A stretch of 64,000 nucleotides of DNA, from NCBI RefSeq assembly GCF_030445035.2, contig NC_080688.1:66001449-66065448 (forward strand). Direction: 5' to 3'. This DNA comes from Dasypus novemcinctus. Taxonomy: Eukaryota; Chordata; Mammalia; Cingulata; Dasypodidae. The translations under genes were made by a program, and so were the position numbers. The notes under the pieces were generated by a model. It made no database searches. It was not told where the DNA came from and worked only from the letters and a program-made list of their open reading frames with translations. Shown one piece after another: positions 24,021 to 37,441 of the stretch. Numbering within the stretch: position 1 is the stretch's first letter; each line of letters opens with the position of its first letter.

Positions 24021-24345
24021 CATCATGCTGAGTGAAAGAAACCAGACACAAAGAGCTATATATTGTATGATTTCATTTACATAAAATGTAAATATAAATC
24101 AATTTATAAAGATGAAATTAGATTAGAGGTTATGTAGGGCTGGGGAAGGATAGAGGGATTGAGAAGTGACTGCTAAGGGGTGTGGAGTTTTTCTTTTTGG
24201 AGTAATGAAATTGTTCTAAAATGTTTTGTGGTGATGAATACACAACACTGCGATCATGCTAAAAGCCACTGATTGTACACTTTGGGTGGAATGTACGGTA
24301 TGTGAATATATCTCAACAAAACTGCTTTTTTAAAAAAAACTGCCT
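24020..24345 (+). mobile_element. L1M-type 3' UTR fragment
   Basis: It reads tgagtgaaagaaaccagacacaaag, gtgatgaatacacaac and tatctcaacaaaactg, then oligo(A). This is the classic 3' end of an older L1 distinct from the copy before it. Confidence 0.7.
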
Positions 24346-25149
24346 GGGTGCTGGCTGGTGGCACGTGAGGATGCAGACAAGACACCCTCTGGAGCAGCAT
24401 CAGCCCTCACCCTTCCAGCTGGCCCTGGGTCCCGAGGCTTGGTTCTACATCCACGCCGGCTGGCAAAAGTGGCATAAAGTCTCTGTGACCCGACGTTGCC
24501 AGTTGTGAGACATCCAGGATGGGTTCTCCGGGGGCCGGGACGAAGGCTGTCGGCAGTTCCGGCACGCACCTCCGAGCCCGTGGGAGGGACAGAAAGAGCT
24601 GGGAGGCAGCCCGGAGAACACTTCAGCAGCACTGGGCAGCGTCTCCCACACCCCCGATGGTTCCTCGTGGGCTGCATACCCAGATCTGCCAAGCAGGCAG
24701 GCCTGAGGTTGCTTACGCGGCTTTAGAGCTGAGGAAGTTCAAGTTGAGAGAGCCACGAAGTAGCCTGTCCAAGGCTGGAACCGGAGTCAAATCCAGGACT
24801 CTCTAACCCTGATCAGGGCTCTTCCTGGGGGACGAGTGTAAGTGAGAGGATTTGGTGAAGGGGGTGCTGCCTTAATGCAGAGTTTCAGGGACTAACTTTC
24901 CGGGCTGAATGGGCATCTCAAGGAGAAAGAGGTCACGAGTCCACACAACGTTAGCAACTGTGGCTTCCAGTTTGATCTCTCTGTGCTTGCAGAGAGGCAG
25001 CTTAGGTCTGCGTTAGAGTTACCCATCATCCCCCTCCTCAGCAAGAGCACAGTTGTTTAGACCCCCTTGAAGGAAGCATCACAAACAAAAACCTTAGGAA
25101 GGAGACAATGAGTGAGCCCTGGACCCAGCTTCAAAGGGCTTCCAGCTAC

Positions 25150-25310
25150 CAGCACATTGCTGTGCAACCGTGGACAAATCGCTCAACTTCTCTGGATCTC
25201 AGTTTCTAGTACCAGCAGATGGCAGCAATGTGTCTTAATCACCCCCCACAGCTATTGTGAGGAAGAACTAAAGAAATTGATGTGAAAACAGCCTGCAAAT
25301 CCCACAATGA
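25150..25310 (+). mobile_element. MIR-like fragment
   Basis: It contains a MIR-like run: 'gtgcaaccgtggacaaatcgctcaacttctctggatctcagttt'. Diverged. Confidence 0.5.
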
Positions 25311-25864
25311 AGGTGTTTTCTCACTATGCAAGTACCAGAACCAGATGGCATTATGCCAGTGTCTTCACAGGTTTGTTTGTATTTTTTTCAGTTCCATTAA
25401 AATCACCTCAGAGCTTCCCAAGGATGATTTAGCTTCCTGATTGCCCAGAGCCTGAATTTACCCTTTCTCCTACTGGCTGATCTGAGGTGGCTCTCCAGAA
25501 TGTAAAACTGCACATAAGTTGTAAACAAGTTCAAGTTGACCAACTCCGGGAAGAAGTTGGTGCTGGGGATTGGGCTGAACTTGCTGGGGATATGAGGATC
25601 TGACGTCTCAGGGTTTTATCCGTCCTTGCAACCCTTCCCTTCAGTATCATACATGGACAATGATTTATAGAGAATCTGTGTAGGGCCAGGATTAATTACA
25701 TTGGTTTGGGTGCTCTGGGCAGTATTTCTCAAACCAGGTTCCTGGAACACTAATCCCTTCAGGTACTAAAAAAATTTGTTCCAGAGTCACATCCCTTTGT
25801 GAAGCTGCTGCGTCTGCATGCTACCTCATCTTCTTAAAGAAGACCAGGGAATATTGTTAGCCAG

Positions 25865-26208
25865 CTCCCCACCCCATGGCTCCCTCGTCTGTTTGCTTAT
25901 TGTTTTTGCTTATTGCCTGCTCATTTCTTTTTTAAGAGGCACCAGGAACCAAACCCAGGACCTCCTGTGTGGGAGATGGGTGCCCAACTGCTTGAGCCAC
26001 ATCCACTCCTTGCTTGTTTTGTTTTTGTTTGCTGTCTGCTCATTGTTTTTTCTCATTGTCTGCCCATTGTTTTTGTTTATTGTCTGCTTGTTGTTTTTGC
26101 TTGATGCCTGCTCATTGTTTACCTTCTTTAGGAGGCACCTGAAAGAAAACCAGGACCTCCCATGTGGGAGGGGGGCGCCCAACTGCCTGAGCCACATTCG
26201 CTCCCTTG
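25865..26208 (-). mobile_element. Two second-type SINEs with tgctcattgttttt arrays
   Basis: Two reverse-oriented heads (aggacctcctgtgtgggag...gccacatccactcc and aggacctcccatgtgggag...gccacattcgctccc) are each preceded by arrays of tgtctgctcattgttttt. They are the same family as 11426-11665 reversed, and appear as a tandem or one nested in the other. Confidence 0.7.
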
Positions 26209-26215
26209 TTAGCCT

Positions 26216-27960
26216 TTTGAAAGCCCCAAGAAGGCCCACAATTAAGACACCTGTATAACTTTAACACAGTATTTTCCAAACTTATTTTGCCACGAAACCC
26301 CAGTTCTTATTTCACCCCTATAGCTGCTTTCAGGGATTGGTAAAGTTCTGTTGAGGGGGTGGGTATCACACACATGTACTAGATTTGACTACAGCATGTT
26401 TGGCATCAGGCTTGCCTGGGGAAATCCAGGCTTTGGGGGTCTTGATAAGCATATGATCACCGCCGGTCCTAAGGACCTGACATTCTGGCTGGGGACACAG
26501 AGCTGATGTTCACAGACCCAGTAGGGGCTGCCTCTGCACGCAGGAAGTCTTCTGAGGGATCAAGGGAGGAGACAGTCTGACAGGACAAGAGATGGGGCAG
26601 TGAGAGGCCACGGGACTTTGCTGGGCCAGGTGTGAGACTGGGTGGGCTGTGCAGCTTCGCCGTCAGTCTCCCTGCCTGCAATCCTGCCTCCCCCACTGAT
26701 GAGCTCGAGATGCTGGGCAAGCCCCTCACATTCTGTGTCTCACTTTATTCATCAGCAAAAGGGGATGATGATAATAGCAGGCCCTGCCACCTGTCGTTGA
26801 GGGGAGCTTTGAAGAAGGGTCCCAGCATTCAACAAATGTCAGCTAGTATTTTTACACAAATCCCATTTTTCTTTCTCTCTAACCTTGAAAGCTGCCTTCC
26901 CCTCAAGCGCCTCAGTGGAATACTGGAATCAGCCTACGCAGGGTGGCTGAGGGAGACGCAAGGTGGCTGAGGGGGAAGCAAAGCACAGGGACGAGGGCTG
27001 ACCCCAGGCTCCTTCCACCACCATCCCCTCTGCTACCTCGTGAGACCTCAGGTCCGTCTGGGTTGAAGTCGTCTGTATTGCTCCAAGCCTCAGAAAGCAT
27101 TTTGTATTTGTTGAAAGAGCTTCTCACAGTCTTTATAGACTGAGGCGGGGGCAGGGGTGAGGGCTGGCCAGCTTCCCCTGGACAGGCCAGCTGCGCTCTC
27201 AGCCCTGGCCGGCTCCTGCAGGCCTCTCACCAGGGGCAGACCAGCCGACAGCCTCCTCTGCACAAACACTCGCTCACTCCCCGGGACCCTTCATCGCCCC
27301 CTTCCCCAGTGGCCCACAGAGATAGTGCCCAGGTGAGAGGTGAGAGGGTTCCTCCCGTGCCCTCTGGCAGCTGTGGCAGCCCTGAGCTGTTCAAACATTC
27401 TCATCTAGGTGCCAGGATTCTACCATTAGAAAGAATCTTTGGATTAGGGCCACTGGGCCTCCAAATTCCACAAGTGCAAACAGGTAAGGAGCAGGCTAGC
27501 ACATTACCTTACTGGGTCTGGAGAAACGGGACGCTGGACTGCAGCAGAGGCCAGAGAGGACAGAGCTGGGTGGGACAGCCCCAGGGAAGCCACAGGGATC
27601 CTGAGCTCCAGGGAAAGGGGCAATTGCAGGTGGAATGCATCAAGGCCCTCCTGCCCCCCCGCTTACCCCTACCCTACCCAACAGCTAGGCTTGGAGTTTG
27701 AAGGCCAGAATTTGAATTCTGGCAGTGCCATTATTTCAGGATGAAAACTTGATCCTGTTGGCCAAAGGTTGGAGGCCCTGATCAGTAAACTGAGGCAGTA
27801 GTTCAAACAATGACTAAGGTCTACCTGGGATCTTAGGCCTCAGGGAGGACTCATTTCATCTCACTGTTTTTCTAGTTCTGTGCTGCCCGAAGCCCCTGGG
27901 TTCAGTGAAGCACCGAGGTGCCTGCGGGAACCCAGGGTGGGGGTGAGAAGAGGCCACCAC
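26216..27960. other. Mostly unique non-coding stretch
   Basis: A MIR-like trace (plus) is seen at about 26660-26800. No gene motif is seen; open frames are short and without homology I recognise. Confidence 0.35.
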
Positions 27961-28019
27961 GAGGAGGTGACCAGCGATGGTTTTAGTGAAGCTCCCGAGG
28001 CTCGTGGGGGGGGGGGGGG

Positions 28020-28445
28020 TGAGAGGTGAGGGGTGAGGGGGCGGTCCGGCACCCCTCCCCGGCGCCCAGAGGCTCAGCGGCTGGAAGCCGGAATGCGCGA
28101 CTGGAGGCCGGCCCAGGTCACCGCCCCCGCCGGGGCGTCCTAGGCGCCCCTCCCGGAAGGGGGTCGGCGCGGGTGGCGCGGGGTGAGCGGTGGCCCGAGG
28201 CCCGGCGTCCAATCCCCGCGCGGCTTCCCGCTCGGGCCGCCCTATCCTCCAGGTCTGGGCCTGGCCCCACCCCAGGACGCTGAGTAACTAGAGTCCGGGG
28301 GCGGGGGGACCGGGACGGCCGCCACCGCTCATCAGCTGCCCACCCCCAACGGACAGAAGACGCCCCCGCAGGTCCCAGGCAGGCCAGTGGGTCGAGGTCC
28401 TGGCAGGGCTTCCCGCCCGCTCCCCAGCCCTCTGCTGCCCCCAGC
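28020..28445. promoter_or_regulatory. CpG island with no recognised gene
   Basis: CpG dinucleotides are dense (13 by count in 28021-28140, 9 in 28141-28200), against a background where CpG is rare outside young SINEs and LTRs. The sequence is not a recognised repeat. GC-box-like ggggcggggg occurs near 28300. It lies about 17 kb beyond the ACAA2 3' end. It could be the promoter of an unannotated non-coding transcript or a distal element. The 85-codon open frame here looks incidental. A long poly(G) run at 28009-28018 abuts it. Confidence 0.6.
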
Positions 28446-28449
28446 GACA

Positions 28450-30385
28450 GGAGAGGGAGGGCCAGGGACGGCTCCGCCTCCCTCCTCCTCAGAGCGTCAG
28501 AGGGGGCCTCTGTGACTTTAGCCGCTTGAATCCCACCCCGTCTCCCATCTTTAGCAAAGAGACCTAAGGCCCAATATTTCCTTTCCTTTTTCTGTCCTCA
28601 CTGAGAATATCTCAATTTTCCACATTCCTCCCAAACTTTCCCCTCAGACCCTCATGAGAGCGGCCTTTGAGGGGTGGGGGGTGGGGGGTGGGTAGGGGGC
28701 ACTGCTGTTGAGAGGCTCTTAACACAGCTGTTCAGGAAACTGCCAGCCCAGAATGTAACATGTGCTGAGGTAGCAGACTCCAAAGAGAAAAGTGACATCT
28801 TCAAGAACCCGGGCTTTCCTAGCCCTGACAGAAATTGGATTGACCTTTTTGGAAAAACACAAAAGGATCAGGCCAGTGTTGAAGCGGTTGTTGTTAAAGC
28901 TATTAACGCCACAAGTCTTGGAGTTGGATGTGTTAGGAGAGGGGTGCCCAGGGTTGGAAAATTTGGGAGGAGGATCTTGGGAAGTTTTGGGGTCTCTGTA
29001 GATTCCTTTTTAGAACCTCTGGGGTTATTTCAGCTAATTTTTCTTAGTTGTTAACAGCAAGCACTCCCAGGATCCTGGGATCATCGGATGAACTTTGGAG
29101 AATTTGCAAAACAATACAAGAGGCAAAACACCAGCCTCAGTGGGGTTTGACCTCGGGGTGGTATCTGGTGCTGTGGGATATGGGGAGACTTGCCTACAGT
29201 GGGTAAGTCAGGCCACCTGCTTTTTTGCCCAGCTCAGCTGTTGATAGGGGAGAGCTAACCTTGTCCAGAGAACTTGGACAAGGCATTTCCTCACTCTGGG
29301 TCTCAAGATCTTCAGGGTCTCAGGAGGGGGGTTGAACTAGGCCTCAAATGATGGGTCCCCTGTGGACAGCAAATGGGGTCTCTAACACCCTCCCCCTTGC
29401 CAATCAGAGCACCTACATCTAAGCACACAGTTTTTTCGTCCTTTAGAATTAGCTAAACTGATAGGAATGTTCCTGATAATTACCCTTCTTCCCATTTTCA
29501 TCGTTACTTAAAGCTGCTCTCTAAGTCTAGACTCAGATCGCGGGTTGGTGGAAGAGCCCTGGATTCGGCAAAGAGCCCTGGATTCGGCAAAGAGCCCATC
29601 TCTATCAGTTCTTCTGGGGCAGGTACTCTGGCAGCTCGGGGCCCGGGGCCAGCCATGCTTTGTTGCCCCTTGCTTGGAGCAGAGCAGCGGTGGTCACTGA
29701 GACCCACACTGTCCACACATTCTGCAGATGGGCAGCCTGGCTTCCTGGGGGTGCTCGAGCCCAGGGACACCAGCCCAAGGAAGTCAAGGGGAGTGGGGAG
29801 AGGGCCTAGAGTGTGTATGTGGTGGGGTTTGGCTGAGAGGCCTGTTGCTGCAGCCCTGAGTACAGCATCCCCAGCAGGACAAAAAGATTGCATGAATGTG
29901 GGCCCCAGGAGCTCCTCTGATCCTTTGAGGTCCATCTCAGAGCCTACCTCCTCTATGAAAACCTCTCCACAAACAAAAGAAAGGAAAAAAAACAAAATCC
30001 TTCCCCAGTTCTCAGCTTGACCTGATCTCCCTCTTCTCTGACTCACATAGTCCAAACTATTATAGCAGAGGATTTTCTACACCTTGCATTTAATCATCTC
30101 AGGGCCTTTTCCTTCTGTTCCCAGATAGGCTAAGATCCTTTCAGGGAAGGGACCTTTATGTCCCCAACCTGTGTGAGAGGCAAAGGAGCCCTTTCTGAAG
30201 TACTAGAGCATGTCTGTAGTTCCTATGGTTACACAATGTTTACACATCCGCACTCCACAGCCCCCACCCCTCAGCCTCAGGCCTGGGAAGTGACTTGTGG
30301 GTCCAGTCTACACCTCACCCTTCTTTCCCTGGTCAGTTATTCTCAATACATGTCTATGGCAACAATGACTTTTCCTTGTACCATT
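28450..30385. other. Unique-looking stretch next to the CpG island
   Basis: No recognised exon. It includes a small tandem duplication of 19 bp (agagccctggattcggcaa, two and a third copies) at 29553-29597. Confidence 0.35.
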
Positions 30386-30389
30386 TTTT

Positions 30390-30788
30390 TTTTAAGATTT
30401 ATTTATTTATTTCTCTCCCCTCCCCGCCCCCACCCTGGTTGTCTGTTCTCTGTGTCTATTTGCTGCATCTTTGTCCGCTTCTGTTGTCAGCAGCACAGGA
30501 ATCTGTGTTTCTTTCTGTTGCGTCATCTTGCTGTGTCAGCTCTCGGTGTGCGGGGCACCATTCCTGGGCAGCCTGCACTTTTTGCGCTGGGCGACTCTCC
30601 TTACGGGGTGCACTCCTTAAGCGTGGGGCTCCCCTATGCGGGGGACACCCCTGCGTGGCAGGGCACTCCTTGCGTGCATCAGCACTGCGCATGGGCCAGC
30701 TCCACACGGTTCAATGAGGCCCAGGGTTTGAACCTCGGACCTCCCATGTGGTAGACGAATGCCCTAACCACTGGGCCAAATCCACCAC
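30390..30788 (-). mobile_element. DAS-type SINE
   Basis: Complete reverse-oriented SINE with the tail complement ttttttttaagatttattt at the left and the head complement (gggtttgaacc, ccactgggcca) at the right. Confidence 0.9.
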
Positions 30789-30789
30789 C

Positions 30790-32790
30790 CCCATTTGTTC
30801 TTTTTATCATCTCTGCTAGCATCTTGATGGACAGTAAACACCAAGAAGAGCTTCCTTTTTTGCATCTATTCAAGGAGCAAACTTCCCTGTGCTGCCCAGA
30901 CACTGCTTTCCACTGGATATGGTAGGACAGGGAGAACCTGGAGAACCTAAGGGGCTTCTGAGTGGCCAGATGAATTCAGGGACACTCAAGCAATTTTGTT
31001 AGGACACTTTATTGCTTTCTGATGCTTTATGAGAGCTATCCTAGTTCACTGATTCTCAGATGCTCCTTCTTTCCACATTCTGAAATTGGGATGTGTCTTA
31101 TTTGAAGTCAACCTCTTCCAGAAAGGATTGCTTTCACTTCTACTGGGCACTTGGGGACCACTTTAGATTCTTGGCTTGACAATATGTATTCAAATCACAT
31201 TGGTGATTTGAATTCAGACTGCAAACCTGTGTAAGGAGAATATAGCTCAAATGTTCAGAGACTTCTTTTCCTTCCATTTACCCAGCACCAAGGTTGAGCA
31301 TGAAGTCTCCATGCAGTCCCCCACTCTGTGGCATGTTTGTTTCTTGTCACTGGTCCACTGAGGTTATAGCTCTTTGTTGTCCTAACTTAATGGAGGTATC
31401 TCTAAGAGACTCTCCATTTGGGGCTTATTTTCTTTCTTAGCAATACATAAAATATTACTGTATCTTATAGTTCCTGATATCGTTCATTAAAAATATATGA
31501 TTTGCGGTTTCTCTATTAACAAGCATTCCCCATCCTCTGGCCATTCCTGGTAACAGAATAGTTACTCTCAGTAACCCCAGGGTGGCTTCGGTAATTGGAA
31601 ATTGTTCTGTCTACCTAAAACACAGTGCATAAATTCCAGGGAGCAGTGCCAGACAACCCAGATGTTCTGAGTCACCCCAGCACAATTAGGACTGGTGACT
31701 AAGACAGTGTCCCTAGCAGAGGATACATAGGCCTGGACAGACAAACCGAGGCTGGCCACAACAGAGCTAGGATTCGGATGTGTCTTGGAATCCTTCCAGT
31801 CCCTGCCGTGGCCAGAGGTGACTCAAGATAAGGTGAACAGGATGGGCAGTGGGAAGGAAAATTCCCATGTGTTGGTTACATTCTTTCAGGATGCAAGAAA
31901 CACATTCTCTGTTCACCTTAGGGGATGGAGTTTAATCAAGGTGTTGCGAATGCTCTGGAAATAGCCTCAATAACTGGTCATTGGTCCGTGGTGGCCCAGC
32001 TCCTCCTGCCTGCACTTCTCCCTCTCTGCTTCTGCTATCACTCTGTATGTTCTGTGCTCAAAACCAGGCTTGCCAGGAGAGAGCAGCTGGTCGACTGGTC
32101 ACTATAAATGCTGGGTGTCCTGACTGGCCAAGGTTCTTGTGCCCAGCCACTCAAGAGCTAATGGCTAGCTTATAAATGGCTGCCTTTGGCTTCAGCACCA
32201 GGTGGAGTCAATCAGCTGTGGCATAGCATGGAACCTCCTTTAAAGGCTTCTCTCAAAAGGGGGGCAGTTTTACTGCTCAGGAAATGTTATTCACCCGAAG
32301 GTATGGCACTCTCTCTAGGTTATTTGCATTTCTACCAGGGACGTGGAGCTCACGGTGCTGACTATTCTTATTCAACTCTAGTTAGATTTCATAAGGCTCC
32401 TCTGTTGTGACCCCATGCTTCTGGAAATTCCATGGTGCCCACTTCCACAGGCATCTTCTTTGTTCTTAGGGAAAATGGCATTGTCACAGAGCCACTGGGT
32501 CAGGCTCACAATCCATCTGGTGACGATTCCACACAAATGAGGAACACCCAGGTGTGTGCCTTGGAAAGGTCTGGTTAGCCTAGGATGTTAACTATCACAA
32601 AGACCTCAAATATTACTTCAAATACCCTTGGTTTACCTTAGTACTCACTATGAGCCTATCAGATATAAAGTGATCTACATCTGTCTTGAACATATTTTTT
32701 TAAATGATTTTTAAAAATTATACAAGAAACAGAAACCTATTATAACATTTGGACAATAGGGGGGAAAGTCATCGATCTCAAACTTAATAT
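30790..32790. other. Unique non-coding stretch
   Basis: I see no gene, RNA gene or repeat family I can name. Confidence 0.35.
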
Positions 32791-32809
32791 AATCACTAAC
32801 AGTATTTTT

Positions 32810-33130
32810 TCTTTTCTTTTTTAAATTGAGAAAACACAGTGAAATACACAAATCTAAGTGTAGAGCTCAACTAATATTACATCTATTTACCTCTATAGTA
32901 TCATGGCCCGGATAAAATAGTAGAATATTCCCAGCTCCCCTAGGAGGCTCCTTGTGTCCTTCTCAGGTGGTATCTCTCAAGGTAACCTCTACTCTGATCT
33001 CTATCATAATGGATTATTTTGCCTCTTTTTTGAACATCATATAAAATAGGATTATATAGTATGCACAATTGGATGTCTGTCCTTTTTCACTGCTGCATAG
33101 AACTCCACTGTATTTCACAATTCCACCTCC
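32810..33130 (-). mobile_element. Old L1 3' UTR fragment
   Basis: Antisense of the L1M 3' end: ttttttaaattgagaaaacac, agtgaaatacacaaatct, tgtctgtcctttttcactg and catagaactccactgtattt. Confidence 0.55.
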
Positions 33131-35015
33131 TAATACAGCTATCATTAGTATTTAACATCATTACCTGTTTGCCTCTACATGCATATTTTTTTAAAAATTT
33201 TTAAATTTTTAATTAAAAAATTTTTTTACATGCGTATTTTTAAACATAGTTCTAAAATAGTGTACTACAGCTAACAGCATCTTTTTTCTTTTTATACTTA
33301 ACATTTCTGGTCTTAAGACTATTTCTGTTTTCATACTCTACAATCTCAGGGTGGAAATAAGTTGCTTTGTACCTTACTCGAAGGGGCTGAACATGCATAT
33401 ATCCTTACTAAATGTTGGTCTTGTCCTCACTTGGCCATTATCTTTTCAGATGGAGGCTCTTGTTTTCTTCCCTCCCATGTACAATGAGATTAGTCTGGAG
33501 GGCTCAGGAACTCACATTATGGACCCACACACAAAAGCATATGGAAGAGAATTTCTCCCACCTGGATGACAGGCTGGTCTCTGAGTTTCCTGTGACTTCC
33601 ATGTCATCTTCTCTATGGGACTCATCTCCTGGGGACTTTACTTCTCTTTTTGCAACCTAGAAATGTAGCCTGAGGAATAACTGTTTATGTGTGTGTATGA
33701 GTGTTTGTGTGTGAACAACCAGCATAGTTTGCTCTTGATATCAGTGTGTTCTCTCATTCTGGAGTTTCTGATTTTATTTTGTATTTCTCAAAAGGCTCCC
33801 AAGAAGCTGCATGTCTAAAACACAAGTGTAGATTTTATTCCTTCTCATAATGTTCCTTGTTTCTACAACAGATTCAAGCTTCTGGAATGTGTGTCTACAT
33901 GGTGGCTGTGCTAAGACTGGATCAAAGCATGACCTTGGTGGACCCTATCTGATTATTTTCCTTTGCTGTAACATATTGGAACACGGTAGAATTGTGGGGA
34001 GATAGGTGTTCAGATAGACAGGTGGGGCCTTGTTTTTTCATACTGGCTGTGTTCCTGAAGTTTTACATCCACCAAATGCTTGTTTCTTTACTTAGGTTCT
34101 CATACCGGAAGCACTAGATGTATGAGAGGAGTTTAAGGCAGAGTTCCTGCCATTGGAGCCTGTTGGCTTATTGTGAAGTTAGGTCACAGACCTTACCCAC
34201 TTGCCCCAGTCACTCTGCACTTCTCAGACCTCACAGGTTATGGTGCCCAGAGCCAGTTGATGTCTAAGGATGGAAAGAGGTCATAGAGTTCTCTGCAGCT
34301 CTCAGAGCCCTTGGTCTGTTAGCAGATGGAAAGGCTGTGGGCAACTGTGGACTCCCAATAAATACGGGATCCAGGGTGAAGAAGAACCAGACAAGCTCTG
34401 GGTATTAATGAGGGGAAAAGTGTGGGGGGCATAAGGTTGCCCTATTTCTCGGCTGTTCCTGATTAAGTCTCCCCAGCCTTCATGCCTTGTGCCCTCAGCC
34501 GGGGTGAGGGCTATCTCCCTTGCCCTGATTGTCTTACAGCCTGTCACTAGCAACTCAGAGGCTACATAACACCACACTCTCTGGCTCTGGGGACTTTGCA
34601 GCTGTTGAATTCCCCTGAGGAGAAATAAAGGGTAATGTCCTTGGCCAGAGGGATGTGGGCAGTGGCCTGCAGGTAGGAGAGAAGTTTGTCCCTTCCAGTC
34701 ATCCTAGGTTTCTTTACTACTGTTTTCTTCTCTCTCTTCCTCAATTGCCAGGAAGTGAGGAAGATGAAGGGTAAAGCCAACTTTGTTGTGAGAAGCCTGT
34801 TTGAGACGCTGATGAGAAAAGCACCTGAACAGCATAAGCCTGTGGTGCCATCTAGGGGAAGAGGTGCCCCTGGGCCCATTGCAAGTCAACCCAATTGTTG
34901 AAAACCTAAAATTCACATTAAAAATAAAAACAGGATGGGGAGAAAGGTAGAGTCATTGTTCATCTTGTAAAAATTATTTCTCTTTTACAAAGGCATTCCT
35001 TAAAAACATTTTTCC
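33130..35015. other. Non-coding stretch
   Basis: An AT-rich near-palindrome (aaaaatttttaaatttttaattaaaaaattttttta type) lies at 33188-33230. Otherwise nothing is recognised. Confidence 0.35.
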
Positions 35016-35019
35016 ACCC

Positions 35020-35240
35020 TACCTTTTTTTTTTTTCTTTGATGTACGGGGTCCAGGGATTGAACCCAGGACCTCATATGTGGGAAGCCAGCACTCGACCA
35101 TTGAGCCACTTTGACTTCCCTGAGTTGGTATTTTTGTTTGTTTTGCTTCTTGTTTTTTTTTCAGTAGTCACCAGAAACTGAACCCAGGACCTCTTATGTG
35201 GGAAGCAGCTCAACTGCTTGAGCCACATCCACTCCCTCCA
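35020..35240 (-). mobile_element. Two short second-type tRNA-like SINE heads
   Basis: Two reversed heads in tandem: gggattgaacccaggacctc...cattgagccac near 35050-35117, and aactgaacccaggacctc...cttgagccacatccactcc near 35175-35237. Each is preceded by a T-rich tract. Confidence 0.65.
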
Positions 35241-35499
35241 CCCTACATTTTAAGTTACTCACTTTAGTAAGAAATTTACAAACTTTTTTTTTTCGAAGGG
35301 GAGGAGATGACATGTGTATAAAGTGAGGAAATCTAAAAGAGATGTCACTCCCTAAAAGGGCAATATAAATATACTTATTCCTGCTGTCATTTAAATTTTT
35401 GTCATAAAAGTGAAAACCTAAAAGTATTAATAGAAGGAAAAATTGTTCTTTGTTCCTTGATTGGCTCCATCTAAGATGGAGGTCCTTAATTCTCAATTA

Positions 35500-36400
35500 A
35501 AACAAGGTATATGCCGATGACTCCCAGACCCCTCGCTCCATTCCAAATCATCCAAGTGCCTGTTCAGCATACCTGCTTGGATGTCTGATAGACCCCTTGG
35601 ATGTCTGATAGACCCCAACTAAACTACTGGTCTTCCCTCCAAACCTGTCCCTACCTGCAGCTTTCCTTGTCTCAGTGACTCAGATAAAAAACCCTGGAGT
35701 GAAACAGATGTGGCTCAACCGATTGGGCTCCCTTCTACCATATGGGAAGCCCTGGGTTTGCTTCCCAGGGCCTCCTTGAAAAGGCAAGCTGGCCCACACC
35801 GCGGAGAGCTGATGGCCTGCACCTGGAGAGAGCTGATAGCTCATGTCCACAGACAGCTGGCGCAGTAAGATGACGCAATGAAGGGAGACAAGCAGACACA
35901 GAAGAATGTGCAGCAAAATGGATACAGAGAGCAGACAGCAAGCAAGCAGCAAGGAGCAAGGAGGGGGGATAAATAAATAAAAAAATAAAATCTAAAAAAA
36001 AAAAGGTGGTAAGATTTAAAGAAAATTTAAAAAGCCCTGGAGTCATCTCTGACTCCGCTAGCTCCCAATCCAGAGCCAATCCATCTGGAAATCTCAAGGC
36101 TCTATCTTCAAAATATATTCAGAATCTGGCATATCGCCAGCTCAACTGCTGACTACAGATCTGAAACAGTTATTTCTTGGCTTGGATTCCTGCAATAGCA
36201 TCCTATCTAGTCTCCCTGCTTCCACCTTTGTCCCTCTACTATTTCAATAGAGCTACTTTAGAATTTAGTTAAAAGCCTGCTCTATGTCCCTAGTACTCCA
36301 GTAAGAGCCAAAATCCTTACAACGGTTTACAAGCTCCTACAGGACATGCCCCCAGGGCACCTCTCTGCCCTAGCTCTGAGTATTACCCCCCGGCCCCTTA
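35500..36400 (+). mobile_element. L2-like LINE interrupted by a SINE
   Basis: Old L2-type consensus phrases (cttggattcctgcaatagc, ctagtctccctgcttccacc, taagagccaaaatccttaca, tttacaagctcctacagga) flank a SINE at 35701-36030. A 20-bp unit ttggatgtctgatagacccc is tandemly duplicated at about 35578-35618. Confidence 0.5.
35701..36030 (+). mobile_element. DAS-related SINE, variant body
   Basis: The head gatgtggctcaaccgattggg is followed by a short body (gagagctgatggcctgcac) and the DAS 3' part (gcagacacagaagaatgtgcagc), then an A-rich tail. The flank accctggagt / gccctggagt (to 35700 and to 36043) looks like its target-site duplication. Confidence 0.75.
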
Positions 36401-37441
36401 CTAAACTATATGTTCAGTTCTCTTGAACTTGAAGTGAAGTCATTATAATGTAGTTTGGTTAGTTAAAAGTAGGGTGTCTATATGACCCAGTTTGCTAGGA
36501 TAGTCCCGGTTTGCTAGGAGAGTTCCAGTTTATTCCTATTGCCCCCAGAGTAATTATTAATAGCATCCCCTTTCACTTCTCAAAAGTGAACTGATTAGGG
36601 CAGTCTAGTATGTCAAGCCCTCAGCATTGTTACAAGTATCTGTAAATCTGGTCCCTTAAGTAGTGAAGATTGAGGGGGGGGGGGAAGGTATAGAATAAAT
36701 GGAAGCAGGGCAACTGGGGGGGCAATGGAAGTATTCCACAAGATCATGTAATGATGGATAATAGGACAGGTTAACTTACACCAAAATTGTATAAAAGTCT
36801 ATAAGCTAAAATGTAAACCATAATGTAAAACATAAGGAAACTAAAAATTTTAAAATGTGTACAGTTTAAAATATAAACCAAAATGGAACCATGTTTGATA
36901 ACTATGTTTCAAAATCTGTACATTAGCTGCAGCAAATATAACATGAACATGTAAAAAGATCATTGCTGGGAAAAGGAGAAAAGGGTTTGATGTTGGATAT
37001 ATGGGAGTCCCCTACATTGTATATGTGAATTACTGTGATCTAAAACTTTTTTCAAGACAAAATTAAGAATTAGGAAAAAAAAAAGAAAGGAAGGATGTAG
37101 ACAGTAAGGAAGAAATGAAAGAAAAGTGCCTTGCCACTGTACATACAGGGCAGCACCTATCAGAGTGACGAAAGGCAAAACATTAAAAACAAAGCTTTAT
37201 ATTATTTTTCATTTTTTAAATACAACCAACTTATTTTTGCTTTATTTTAGTATTTCTAAATTAGTATATATTCTATTTCTAAACTTTAAAACCCATTGCT
37301 TATATTTCAATTTCCTATTAATTGAATTTGGCATTATATTAGCCTTCATGCTGAAGAAGTTTTAGACCACAGTGAGGTTCAACTATGGCAGGGGAGAAAC
37401 ACTGGTGTGGGGTGTTATTGATGGGAGGCACATAGGTTGGC

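Noticed and set aside
28026..28283. An 85-codon open frame in the CpG island
   Set aside because: Arg/Pro/Gly-rich composition follows from GC content alone; no recognised domain and no splice or conservation evidence.
36460..36596. Possible extension of the inverted element to the left of 36597
   Set aside because: A weak similarity to the 50.2-kb region stops making sense once the 15-bp duplication at 36582-36596 is recognised; that sequence is the target flank.
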